Part shown: piece after piece, positions 55,145-62,746 of the stretch
Numbering within the stretch: the first letter of the stretch is position 1
Layout: each line of letters opens with the position of its first letter
DNA from: Alexandriicola marinus
Lineage (GTDB): Bacteria > Pseudomonadota > Alphaproteobacteria > Rhodobacterales > Rhodobacteraceae
Length of the DNA: 64,000 bases
NCBI RefSeq assembly: GCF_004000435.1
Contig: NZ_RBVZ01000002.1
Location: 62,001 to 126,000, forward strand
Direction of reading: 5' to 3'
The notes under the pieces: generated by a model
The model's database searches: none
The model's input: only the letters and a program-made list of their open reading frames with translations
Told to the model about the DNA's origin: nothing
Program-made: the position numbers and the translations under genes

Positions 55145-57349
55145 ATGGCTGATTTCACGATGGAAAAAGGCGCCGACGGCGCCGCGATCATTACCTGGGA
55201 CACGCAGGGCAAGTCGATGAACGTCATGACGCTCGACGCGTGGGACGAACTTGACGCGCTGATCGACGATGCACTTGCCGATGACGCCGTCAAGGGCATC
55301 GTCCTGACCAGCGGCAAGCCCGGCAGCTTTGCGGGCGGCATGGACCTCAAGGTCATCGCCAAGATGAAGGAGATGGCGGGCGACGATCCGGCCAAGGGCC
55401 TTTTCGACGGGATCATGAACGCGCACCGCATCATGCGAAAGATCGAGCGCGCCGGCATGGACCCCAAGACGCTCAAGGGCGGCAAGCCGATTGCGGCCGC
55501 CCTGCCCGGCACGGCCCTCGGGATCGGGTTGGAGATCCCGCTGTCGTGTCATCGCATCTTTGCGGCCGACAACCCCAAGGCCAAGATCGGCCTGCCCGAG
55601 ATCAAAGTGGGCATCTTCCCCGGCGCGGGCGGCACCACCCGGCTGACCCGCAAGCTGGGCCTGATGGGCGCCTCGCAACTGCTGCTGGAAGGCAAACTGA
55701 ACGACCCGGCCAGGGCCAAGGCCGCGGGCGTGATCGACGAGGTCGTGCCCGCAGAGGATCTGGTCGATGCTGCGCGCGCATGGGTGCTGGGGGCCACGGA
55801 CAACGATATCGTCAAGCCGTGGGATCAGAAGGGCTACAAGTTCCCCGGCGGCGCGCCCTATCACACCTCGGGCTTCATGACCTTTGTCGGGGCCTCGGCC
55901 ATGGTCAACGGCAAGACCAAGGGCGTCTATCCGGCGGCCAAGGCGCTGTTGTCGGCTGCCTATGAAGGCGCGATGGTGCCGTTTGACACCGCTCTGAAGA
56001 TCGAGGCCCGCTGGTTCACCAATGTCCTGATGAACCCGTCGTCGGCCAACATGATCCGGTCGCTCTTCGTTTCGAAGGAGGCGCTGGAAAAGGGCGCGAA
56101 CCGCCCCGAGGCGCCCGACCAGAAGGTCGGCAAGGTCGGCGTTCTGGGTGCCGGGATGATGGGCGCGGGGATCGCGCTTGTCTCCGCGCTGGCCGGGATC
56201 GAAGTCGTCCTGATCGACCAGACGCAGGAGGCCGCCGACAAGGGCAAGGCCTATACGACCGCCTATATGGACAAGGGCATCGCCCGCAAGAAGGCCACGC
56301 CCGAAAAGAAGGAGGCCGTGCTTGGCCTGATCACCGCGACAACCGATCTGGAGGCGCTCCGGGGGTGTGACCTGATCGTCGAGGCGGTCTTCGAGGACCC
56401 GAAGGTCAAGGCCGGGATGACGCAGCGCGTCGAGGCCGTGATCGGTGAAGATTGCATCTTTGCGACCAACACCTCGACCCTGCCGATCACCGATCTGGCC
56501 AAGGCGTCGAGCCGCCCGGATCAGTTCATCGGCATCCACTTCTTCTCGCCCGTCGACAAGATGATGCTGGTCGAGATCATCAAGGGCCGGCAAACCGGGG
56601 ATCGCGCGGTAGCCAAGGCGCTCGATTTCGTGCGCCAGATTCGCAAGACGCCGATCGTGGTCAACGATGCGCGGTTCTTCTATGCCAACCGCTGCATCAT
56701 CCCCTATCTCAACGAAGGCATCCGGATGGTGTCCGAGGGCGTCGCCCCCGCGCTGATCGAGAATGCCGCCAAGCTGGTGGGAATGCCGCTGGGGCCGCTG
56801 CAACTGGTTGATGAGACCTCTATCGACCTTGGCGTCAAGATCGCCAAGGCGACCAAGGCCGCGATGGGCGACGCCTATCCCGACGAGGCCGTCGACGAGG
56901 TTCTGTTCTGGCTTGCCGACGAGGGGCGGCTGGGCCGGAAATCGGCCGCGGGCTTCTATGCCTATGACGACAAGGGCAAACGAACCGGTCTTTGGGAGGG
57001 TCTCGGCGCGCGCTATCCGCTGGCCGAAGAGCAGCCCGATCTGACCAGCGTCCAACACCGCCTGCTGTTCGTGCAATCGCTCGAGGCCGTGCGTGCGCTC
57101 GAGGATGGCGTGCTCGAGGATATCCGCGAGGGCGATGTCGGCGCGATCCTTGGCTGGGGCTTTGCGCCGTGGTCTGGCGGGCCGTTCAGCTGGCTCGACA
57201 TGCTGGGCGCGGCCTATGCCGCCGAGCGGTGCGACGCGCTGGCCGAGCAATTCGGCGATCGCTTTGCCTGCCCGCCCCTCCTGCGCGAGATGGCAGACAA
57301 GGGGCAAAGCTTCTATGGCCGTTTCGCCCGGAAAGACGCAGCCGCCTGA
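55145..57349 (+). CDS. Enoyl-CoA hydratase/3-hydroxyacyl-CoA dehydrogenase fusion (FadB/FadJ-type)
   Basis: 734 residues. The N-terminal crotonase domain (about 1-300) has SGKPGSFAGGMDLK and KIGLPEIKVGIFPGAGGTTRL; the NAD-binding domain begins at VGVLGAGMMGAGIAL (about 331) and contains IHFFSPVDKMMLVEI with the catalytic His; two C-terminal dehydrogenase domains follow. It hydrates enoyl-CoA and oxidises 3-hydroxyacyl-CoA, the middle steps of beta-oxidation. A GGGAAGAAA site lies before the ATG. It probably forms a complex with the upstream thiolase. Confidence 0.96.
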   Translation: MADFTMEKGADGAAIITWDTQGKSMNVMTLDAWDELDALIDDALADDAVKGIVLTSGKPGSFAGGMDLKVIAKMKEMAGDDPAKGLFDGIMNAHRIMRKIERAGMDPKTLKGGKPIAAALPGTALGIGLEIPLSCHRIFAADNPKAKIGLPEIKVGIFPGAGGTTRLTRKLGLMGASQLLLEGKLNDPARAKAAGVIDEVVPAEDLVDAARAWVLGATDNDIVKPWDQKGYKFPGGAPYHTSGFMTFVGASAMVNGKTKGVYPAAKALLSAAYEGAMVPFDTALKIEARWFTNVLMNPSSANMIRSLFVSKEALEKGANRPEAPDQKVGKVGVLGAGMMGAGIALVSALAGIEVVLIDQTQEAADKGKAYTTAYMDKGIARKKATPEKKEAVLGLITATTDLEALRGCDLIVEAVFEDPKVKAGMTQRVEAVIGEDCIFATNTSTLPITDLAKASSRPDQFIGIHFFSPVDKMMLVEIIKGRQTGDRAVAKALDFVRQIRKTPIVVNDARFFYANRCIIPYLNEGIRMVSEGVAPALIENAAKLVGMPLGPLQLVDETSIDLGVKIAKATKAAMGDAYPDEAVDEVLFWLADEGRLGRKSAAGFYAYDDKGKRTGLWEGLGARYPLAEEQPDLTSVQHRLLFVQSLEAVRALEDGVLEDIREGDVGAILGWGFAPWSGGPFSWLDMLGAAYAAERCDALAEQFGDRFACPPLLREMADKGQSFYGRFARKDAAA

Positions 57350-57380
57350 GCGGCCGTGAACCAACCGGCGGGGTCGCGGC

Positions 57381-58004
57381 TCAGGCGGCGGCCCCGGCGG
57401 GCATCACGCCATCGGCCAGCACAAGCTGCGCCATCTCGCTGGTCAGGACGGGATACATCGCCTCTCCGCCCTGATCGTGCAGCAGATCTCCGGTGCCAGC
57501 GCAGACGATCATCATCCCGCCTGCGCCGAACACGGCCTGATCCGTTTCAAAATGAAGAGTGACGGCCATGAACCGTTCGCGGGGGCGGAGGCGGGTCACG
57601 CCCTCGATCCCGTCCAGTTCGCGGGCCTCGATTGCCACAAAGGGATCGCCGTACAATTCCTCGGCAAGATCGCTTTCCACAAGGATGACCTGCCCCGGCA
57701 GGAGCGTCAGCGGCGCCTTGTTGCCAAGCACACCCCGCGCCACCAGAAGGGGCCACGTCTCGACCGAGCGCGGCGCGCTGCCGGCCTCGACCAGATGGTG
57801 GCACACATCAATGAGCTTCTGCATGCCGTTGTCGAATGTCAGGACGAAATCGCCGGGTGCCAGCGTCTGGACGGGCCGCCAACCCTGACCCGAGGCCACC
57901 TTGGTTTCAGGCAGGATGCCCCCGGTTGCTTCGTTCAGATGTGCGTCGATCGGCGCGGACATGGCCGTGCTGACCTCCCAGTCGATATAAGCAGTCGCAT
58001 TCAT
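57381..58004 (-). CDS. Hint (Hedgehog/intein-type) domain-containing protein
   Basis: 207 residues. The segment ILPETKVASGQGWRPVQTLAPGDFVLTFDNG followed by ARGVLGNKAPLTLLPGQVILVES and DPFVAIEARELDGIEGV resembles the Hint-2 family common in Rhodobacteraceae, but the splice-type N-terminal Cys is absent here (Thr or Pro at that place), so protein splicing is unlikely. No signal peptide is seen. The ATG at 58004 follows GAGAGGGGAT. It is monocistronic and convergent with the FadB-like gene. Function unknown. Confidence 0.8.
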   Translation of the reverse strand: MNATAYIDWEVSTAMSAPIDAHLNEATGGILPETKVASGQGWRPVQTLAPGDFVLTFDNGMQKLIDVCHHLVEAGSAPRSVETWPLLVARGVLGNKAPLTLLPGQVILVESDLAEELYGDPFVAIEARELDGIEGVTRLRPRERFMAVTLHFETDQAVFGAGGMMIVCAGTGDLLHDQGGEAMYPVLTSEMAQLVLADGVMPAGAAA

Positions 58005-58142
58005 CTTGATATCCCCTCTCACCGGACGTGATGTTGGCAGACGTCGATCCGGTGACACCAGCAGGGGCGATTCGCGCGGCGCTCGTTAGGTGCGAATGAG
58101 GCAACAAAGCGGCATTGGGACGGCCAGGATGGGCAAGAAACA

Positions 58143-58162
58143 TGGTTAACGACGATTAACCA
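58143..58162. promoter_or_regulatory. Inverted repeat TGGTTAA-N6-TTAACCA
   Basis: A perfect 7-bp inverted repeat in the gap between the Hint gene (starts 58004 on the minus strand) and the sulfotransferase stop. TTAA half-sites spaced by six bases recall the CtrA motif (usual spacing seven), so it may be a weak or unrelated site. Confidence 0.3.
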
Positions 58163-58183
58163 CGATCTGTGAACAATCAGCAC

Positions 58184-58828
58184 CTAGAATTGGTAGCCGA
58201 ACCGCTCGATATCGGCGGAACACAGTTCTGCAACAAGCTCTGCATCCTTGTCCGAGTAATAGACCCGCCAGTCGCGATCCCGATCCGAGGTGTTCTCACG
58301 GCCCGGCATGAGGTCAAAGCCCAGATGCGCCCGGACGGGGGCCAGATCGGCCTCCAGTGCTTCGATCCGGACAAAGACCGGGTCATGCAGTGCACCGGCC
58401 GCATCGCGCATGTAACTGTCATATCCATTGGCCGACACGGCGGCCCGCGTCATCGGGTCGTTCAGAAAACCGCTGAAATCCCGGCGCCGCGCCAGTGCGA
58501 CGGCCGGATGGTCGAACTCCTGCGACGTCAGCCAATGATAATAGCTCACCAACCTGTCCCAGGGATTGCGCACGAGGGTGAAGATAAGGAAGGCCGACAA
58601 CTCCTCCCGAGTGACGACACCTTCGATGTCGGCCAGGGTCGAATGTTTCCAGATCCGGCCCCGCGCCTTCAACTGTTTGGCGCGATTGCGTCGACGAAGC
58701 GCCTTGGGCGTGTCGCCGATAAGGATATCGTCCTTCATCGCCCGCGCCTCGAGCGCCAGCGCCATCGACGTGCCACCGGTCTTGGGGATGTGGACAAAGA
58801 TATAGCGCCGGCCCCTGCTGATGATCAT
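58184..58828 (-). CDS. Sulfotransferase family protein
   Basis: 214 residues. The PAPS 5'-phosphosulfate loop IFVHIPKTGGTSM and the 3'-phosphate-binding segment LVRNPWDRLVSYYHWL are diagnostic of the sulfotransferase-2-like family. It transfers sulfate from PAPS to a hydroxyl of a sugar, lipid or protein; a C-terminal REALEADLAPVRAHLGF-type segment follows. It starts inside the stop codon of the EamA gene (ATGA overlap) and is probably made with it. Target not known. Confidence 0.92.
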   Translation of the reverse strand: MIISRGRRYIFVHIPKTGGTSMALALEARAMKDDILIGDTPKALRRRNRAKQLKARGRIWKHSTLADIEGVVTREELSAFLIFTLVRNPWDRLVSYYHWLTSQEFDHPAVALARRRDFSGFLNDPMTRAAVSANGYDSYMRDAAGALHDPVFVRIEALEADLAPVRAHLGFDLMPGRENTSDRDRDWRVYYSDKDAELVAELCSADIERFGYQF

Positions 58829-59766
58829 GGCGCCGGGCGCATCGGGTCGGGTGACGCGATCTGTGCCGCGCGCGAGCGCAGCGCGATCAGAACGCCGGAT
58901 GCCACGATCAGGGCCATGCCCGCGATCTCGACCGGGCCCACGACCTGCCCCCACATGATCCAGGCAAAGACCGCGGCAAAGAGGATCAGCGAATATTCGT
59001 TGATGGCCACGAAACTCGCCTCGCCCAGCTGGTAGCCCCGCGTCAGGCAGACCACGCCCACCACGCTGCCGAAGGCCTGCACGAAGGTCCAGAACAGGAC
59101 ACCCGCATCCGGCGCCACCCAGCCCCGAAGCAGCCATCCCTCCGGCCCCGGCGGCGCGACCTGTGGCCAGATCGTCAGGCCCAGCACGCCCAGCGCCCCA
59201 TAGACCCCGAGGATCAGGAAATAGCCCAGCACCATCACCAGCGCATCTTCGCCCTCGCACCACGCGCGGGTCGCCACTGCGCCCACCGCGTAGAACATGC
59301 CGGCCACGACCGGAAAGATCGACAGGATGGTCAGGCCGCCCCCGTCGGGCCAGACGATCAGAAGCACGCCGGCAAAGCCCGCCGCCACCGCGAACCACCG
59401 GAACGGGCCGACCCTCTGGCCCCGGAACAGCACCGAAATCAGAAGAACGAAGATCGGGGCCGTGAACAGGCCCGCCACAACGACACCGATCGGCAGGAAG
59501 GCAAGGCAGCCGAAATAGATCAGGAGCGCCGTCGCCGTGAAGAAGTTGCGCGCAAGCACCGCGCCCGGATTGCGGGCCCGAAGGACACCCAGACCCAGCA
59601 ATGCGGCAAGCGCCAGAAGCGGGACGACCATCGACGAGCGCAGGGCATGAAACAGCCAGAGCCCGGTATCGGCGCTCAGAAGCGGGATCGTGTTGTCGAC
59701 AAACCCCAGAATAAGCATGCCCGAGAGCGTGAAAGCGGTCGACCGCAGGGGTTGAGTGTCTTGCAT
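58825..59766 (-). CDS. DMT/EamA family transporter
   Basis: 313 residues with ten hydrophobic helices in two EamA repeats. The segments FHALRSSMVVPLLAL, ALLIYFGCLAFLPIGVVVAGLFTAPIFVLLISVL and GAVATRAWCEG follow the drug/metabolite exporter pattern. Substrate unknown; the coupled sulfotransferase suggests export or exchange of a related metabolite, but this is inference. The start at MQDTQPL (59766) follows AAGGCT; the upstream 18 codons look non-conserved. Confidence 0.92.
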   Translation of the reverse strand: MQDTQPLRSTAFTLSGMLILGFVDNTIPLLSADTGLWLFHALRSSMVVPLLALAALLGLGVLRARNPGAVLARNFFTATALLIYFGCLAFLPIGVVVAGLFTAPIFVLLISVLFRGQRVGPFRWFAVAAGFAGVLLIVWPDGGGLTILSIFPVVAGMFYAVGAVATRAWCEGEDALVMVLGYFLILGVYGALGVLGLTIWPQVAPPGPEGWLLRGWVAPDAGVLFWTFVQAFGSVVGVVCLTRGYQLGEASFVAINEYSLILFAAVFAWIMWGQVVGPVEIAGMALIVASGVLIALRSRAAQIASPDPMRPAP

Positions 59767-59835
59767 CGAAAGAGCCTTCGCATAAAGCTGGACCCGAACA
59801 GGCGCAATTCGCACCTGCAAGGGAGGAGGTCGCTA

Positions 59836-61476
59836 ATGGGATGGATGGCGGATGAAACCGGCCTGGGCAAGCGTCCGGCGAATTTTGTGCCCTTGACGCC
59901 GCTGTCGCATCTTGCGCGCGCGGCCGATGTCTTTCCCGACCGGGAGGCGCTCGTCTATGGCGTTTTCCGCCTCACCTATACCGAGTATCACGCCCGCGTC
60001 TCGCGGCTCGCCTCGGCGCTGGCCCGTGCGGGCGTCGCGCCCGGTGACGTGGTGGCCACGCTCCTGCCCAACGTTCCCGCCCATGCCGAGGCGCATTTCG
60101 GCGTGCCGGCCTGCGGAGCGGTGCTCAATGCGATCAACATCCGGCTCGATGTCGATACGGTGGCCTATATCCTCGGCCACGGAGAGGCGAAGGTGATCCT
60201 CGCCGACAGCCAGTTCCTGCCGCTGGTCGAAGAGGCGATCGGGCGGCTCGACGGGCCGGCGCCGAAGATCATCGAAGTGCCGGACCCGATCGCGGGCGTG
60301 GCGCCCAGTGGCCGGCATATGGATTACGAGGACTTTCTGAAGACGGGCGATCCCGGTTTCCGCTGGATCATGCCCGAGGATGAATGGGAAAGCCTCGCGC
60401 TGAACTATACCTCGGGAACGACGGGCCGACCCAAGGGCGTGGTCTATCATCACCGTGGTGCGTACCTCATGACTATGGGAACAGTCGTGTCCTGGCAGAT
60501 GGTGCTCTATCCCCGATACCTGACGATCGTGCCGCTGTTTCACTGCAACGGCTGGAACCATACCTGGATGATCCCGCTTCTGGGGGGAACGGTCGTGTGC
60601 TGCCGCAACGTGACGGCCGCCGCGATCTATGAGGCCATCGCGGACGAGGGCGTGACCCATTTCGGCGGCGCGCCCATCGTGCTCAACACGATCATCAATG
60701 CGCCCGACAGCGACCGCCGCGCCTTCGACCATGTGGTCGAGGTCTTTACCGCCGGCGCCCCGCCGCCCGCCGCGACACTGAAGGCGATCGAGCCGCTGGG
60801 CTTTCACGTGACTCAGGTCTATGGCCTGACCGAAACCTACGGGCACGTGACCGAATGCCTCTGGCAGGGGCATCGCTGGGACAGCGAACCCGAAGAGGCG
60901 CGGGCCACGATCAAGGCCCGGACGGGCATCCTCATGCCAATGATGGAAGATATCACGGTGCTGGAGCCCGACACGATGGCCCCGCTGCCCCGGGATGGGG
61001 AGACCAAGGGCGAGATCATGATCCGCGGCAACTCTGTGATGAAAGGCTACCTCAAGAACCCCGAGGCGACGGACGAGGCGTTCCGCGGCGGATACTTCCA
61101 CTCCGGCGACATCGCGTTTCAGCATCCCGACGGCTATATCAAGATCGCCGACCGCGCGAAGGACATCATCATCTCGGGCGGAGAAAACGTAAGCTCAGTC
61201 GAGGTCGAGGGCGTAATCGCCGATCACCCGGCGGTCAGCCTGTGTGCCGTCGTGGCCATGCCCGACGACACTTGGGGCGAGGTGCCTTGCGCCTTCGTCG
61301 AGCTGAAGTCGGGCGCAGAGGTCACGGGCGAGGAACTGATCGCCTTTGCGCGGTCCCGACTGGCGGGCTTTAAGACGCCCAAGCGGGTGGAATTCGTGGA
61401 ATTGCCCAAGACCTCGACCGGCAAGATCCAGAAGTTCGAGCTGCGCAAGAATGCAAAGGCGCTCGCCGCCGGCTAG
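59836..61476 (+). CDS. AMP-dependent acyl-CoA ligase (medium-chain/DmdB-like)
   Basis: 546 residues. The ATP-binding loop NYTSGTTGRPKG, the YGLTETYGHVTEC motif, YFHSGDIAFQHPDGYIKIADRAKDIIISGGENVSS and the C-terminal catalytic Lys in TSTGKIQK define the ANL family. The type with LNYTSGTTGRPKGVVYHHRG and CLWQ includes medium-chain ligases and the DmdB 3-methylmercaptopropionate-CoA ligase of roseobacters. It activates a carboxylic acid for beta-oxidation, so it fits the cluster at 50-57 kb. A GGGAGGAGGT site sets the start. Exact substrate undecided. Confidence 0.92.
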   Translation: MGWMADETGLGKRPANFVPLTPLSHLARAADVFPDREALVYGVFRLTYTEYHARVSRLASALARAGVAPGDVVATLLPNVPAHAEAHFGVPACGAVLNAINIRLDVDTVAYILGHGEAKVILADSQFLPLVEEAIGRLDGPAPKIIEVPDPIAGVAPSGRHMDYEDFLKTGDPGFRWIMPEDEWESLALNYTSGTTGRPKGVVYHHRGAYLMTMGTVVSWQMVLYPRYLTIVPLFHCNGWNHTWMIPLLGGTVVCCRNVTAAAIYEAIADEGVTHFGGAPIVLNTIINAPDSDRRAFDHVVEVFTAGAPPPAATLKAIEPLGFHVTQVYGLTETYGHVTECLWQGHRWDSEPEEARATIKARTGILMPMMEDITVLEPDTMAPLPRDGETKGEIMIRGNSVMKGYLKNPEATDEAFRGGYFHSGDIAFQHPDGYIKIADRAKDIIISGGENVSSVEVEGVIADHPAVSLCAVVAMPDDTWGEVPCAFVELKSGAEVTGEELIAFARSRLAGFKTPKRVEFVELPKTSTGKIQKFELRKNAKALAAG

Positions 61477-61547
61477 GGCGCGGATTTCGGACCGAAATCC
61501 GACCGCGCCCCGCTCCGGGGCGCGTCACGAATTTCCCTGAAATTCGT
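61476..61547. terminator. Two adjacent hairpins between convergent genes (second pair)
   Basis: CGGATTTCGG and CCGAAATCCG pair around one A (61481-61501), extended by GGGCG/CGCCC; then ACGAATTTC and GAAATTCGT pair around CCT (61527-61547). It lies between the ligase stop and the VOC gene stop (61554), in the same convergent arrangement as 43010-43068. There is no long T run, but the AT-rich stems suggest a bidirectional terminator. Confidence 0.75.
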
Positions 61548-61553
61548 CTCGGC

Positions 61554-61943
61554 TCAGAGGGCCGCGAACAGATCGACGCGATATCCGTCCGGATCGGCGA
61601 CGGTCGCATAGCGCTGCCCCCAGAAGGCATCGAAAGGGGCGGTCACGACCGTTTCGCCCGCATCCGCGAGAGCGGCCACCGCCGCATCCATCTCGGCGGG
61701 GCTATCGTAGAGAAGCGCGAATTGCGCATGGTTGGCCGGCACGGGCTCCGCACCGTTCAGCTCTGCGGCAAGCTCATGGGTATCGATCATCAACCGCACC
61801 GCACCCGGCGCCGCGATCGCCTCCAGATGTCGGTCCTGCGGTCCGAAGTCCGGAAATTCGAATCCGAGGCGGCGATAGAACGCCACCGTGCGCCCTATGT
61901 CACGGCTGGTGACAGCCACGGCGTCGATGATCGGACTTGCCAT
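61554..61943 (-). CDS. VOC (glyoxalase/bleomycin resistance) family protein
   Basis: 129 residues with the two beta-alpha-beta-beta-beta modules of the vicinal-oxygen-chelate fold: DAVAVTSRDIGRTVAFYRRLGFEFPDFG and AQFALLYDSPAEMDAAVAALADAGETVVTAPFDAFWGQRYATVADPDGYRVDLF. Metal ligands cannot be fixed exactly; the final Glu of many VOC enzymes is replaced by Asp here (YRVDLF). It starts 8 bp after the rhomboid gene stop and is co-transcribed with it. Substrate unknown. Confidence 0.9.
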   Translation of the reverse strand: MASPIIDAVAVTSRDIGRTVAFYRRLGFEFPDFGPQDRHLEAIAAPGAVRLMIDTHELAAELNGAEPVPANHAQFALLYDSPAEMDAAVAALADAGETVVTAPFDAFWGQRYATVADPDGYRVDLFAAL

Positions 61944-61951
61944 GAGGCCCC

Positions 61952-62698
61952 CTATTTCCGGCGGCGAACGACGGGAATACTTGAGCGGGCGAAATCGTAT
62001 TTCGCCTCAGGATGGGGCGGATGTCCCTCGGTCCGGTTCCAGAACCGGATCGCGCCCCTACGCAGCCACAGCGGCAGGGTCAGCACGAAACCAATCAGAA
62101 ACCCGCCCGAATGCGCCCAATAGGCCACCCCGCCCTCATTGGGATTAATGCCGAACCCGGCAAAGAACTGGATCGCGAACCACAGACCCAGCATGATCCA
62201 TGCGGGGATCGGAAAGATGCGGAAAAAGACGATGAAGATGATGAGAATATCGATTTTCGCCTTGGGAAACAGAAGAAGATAGCCCCCCATCACCGCCGCG
62301 ATCGCCCCCGACGCGCCCACCATCGGGATCGGGGACCACGGCGCCACGGCCCATTGCGCAAGCGCCGCACCCGCCCCCGAGACAAGGTAGAAGACCAGAA
62401 AGCCGCCGTGGCCCATCTCTTCTTCGAGGTTGTCGCCGAAGATCCACAGGAACAACATGTTGCCCAGAAGGTGCATCCAGCCGCCGTGCAGGAAGACCGA
62501 GGTGACAAGCGACAGGTAGCCCTGACCATCCGTGATCCGCGCGGGGATCATCGCGCAGCAATAATACAGGTCGTAGAGAGCCTGGTCGGTCGTGACGAAG
62601 CCCACGACCCACAGATGCACCGCCACGTTGATCGCGATCAGCGCATAGGTGACGAAGGGCACCTTCTCGGACGGGTTGTGATCGCGGATCGGAAACAT
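61952..62698 (-). CDS. Rhomboid family intramembrane serine protease
   Basis: 248 residues with about six transmembrane helices. The catalytic Ser lies in VGASGAIAAVMG and the catalytic His in YWAHSGGFLIGF; HGGWMHLLGNMLFLW supplies the conserved His-x-x-x-Asn region of helix 2. It cleaves transmembrane proteins within the bilayer of the inner membrane. The C-terminal tail is cytosolic and basic. It starts a two-gene operon with the VOC gene. Confidence 0.95.
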   Translation of the reverse strand: MFPIRDHNPSEKVPFVTYALIAINVAVHLWVVGFVTTDQALYDLYYCCAMIPARITDGQGYLSLVTSVFLHGGWMHLLGNMLFLWIFGDNLEEEMGHGGFLVFYLVSGAGAALAQWAVAPWSPIPMVGASGAIAAVMGGYLLLFPKAKIDILIIFIVFFRIFPIPAWIMLGLWFAIQFFAGFGINPNEGGVAYWAHSGGFLIGFVLTLPLWLRRGAIRFWNRTEGHPPHPEAKYDFARSSIPVVRRRK

Positions 62699-62746
62699 GG
62701 GGGGAGCGTTAGCCAGCCCGCCCCCCCCGTCAAGCCAAAGCTGGTC

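Noticed and set aside
50231-57364. Minus-strand frames of 1028 and 780 codons across the beta-oxidation genes
   Set aside because: Antisense shadows of the acyl-CoA dehydrogenase, thiolase region and FadB-like gene.
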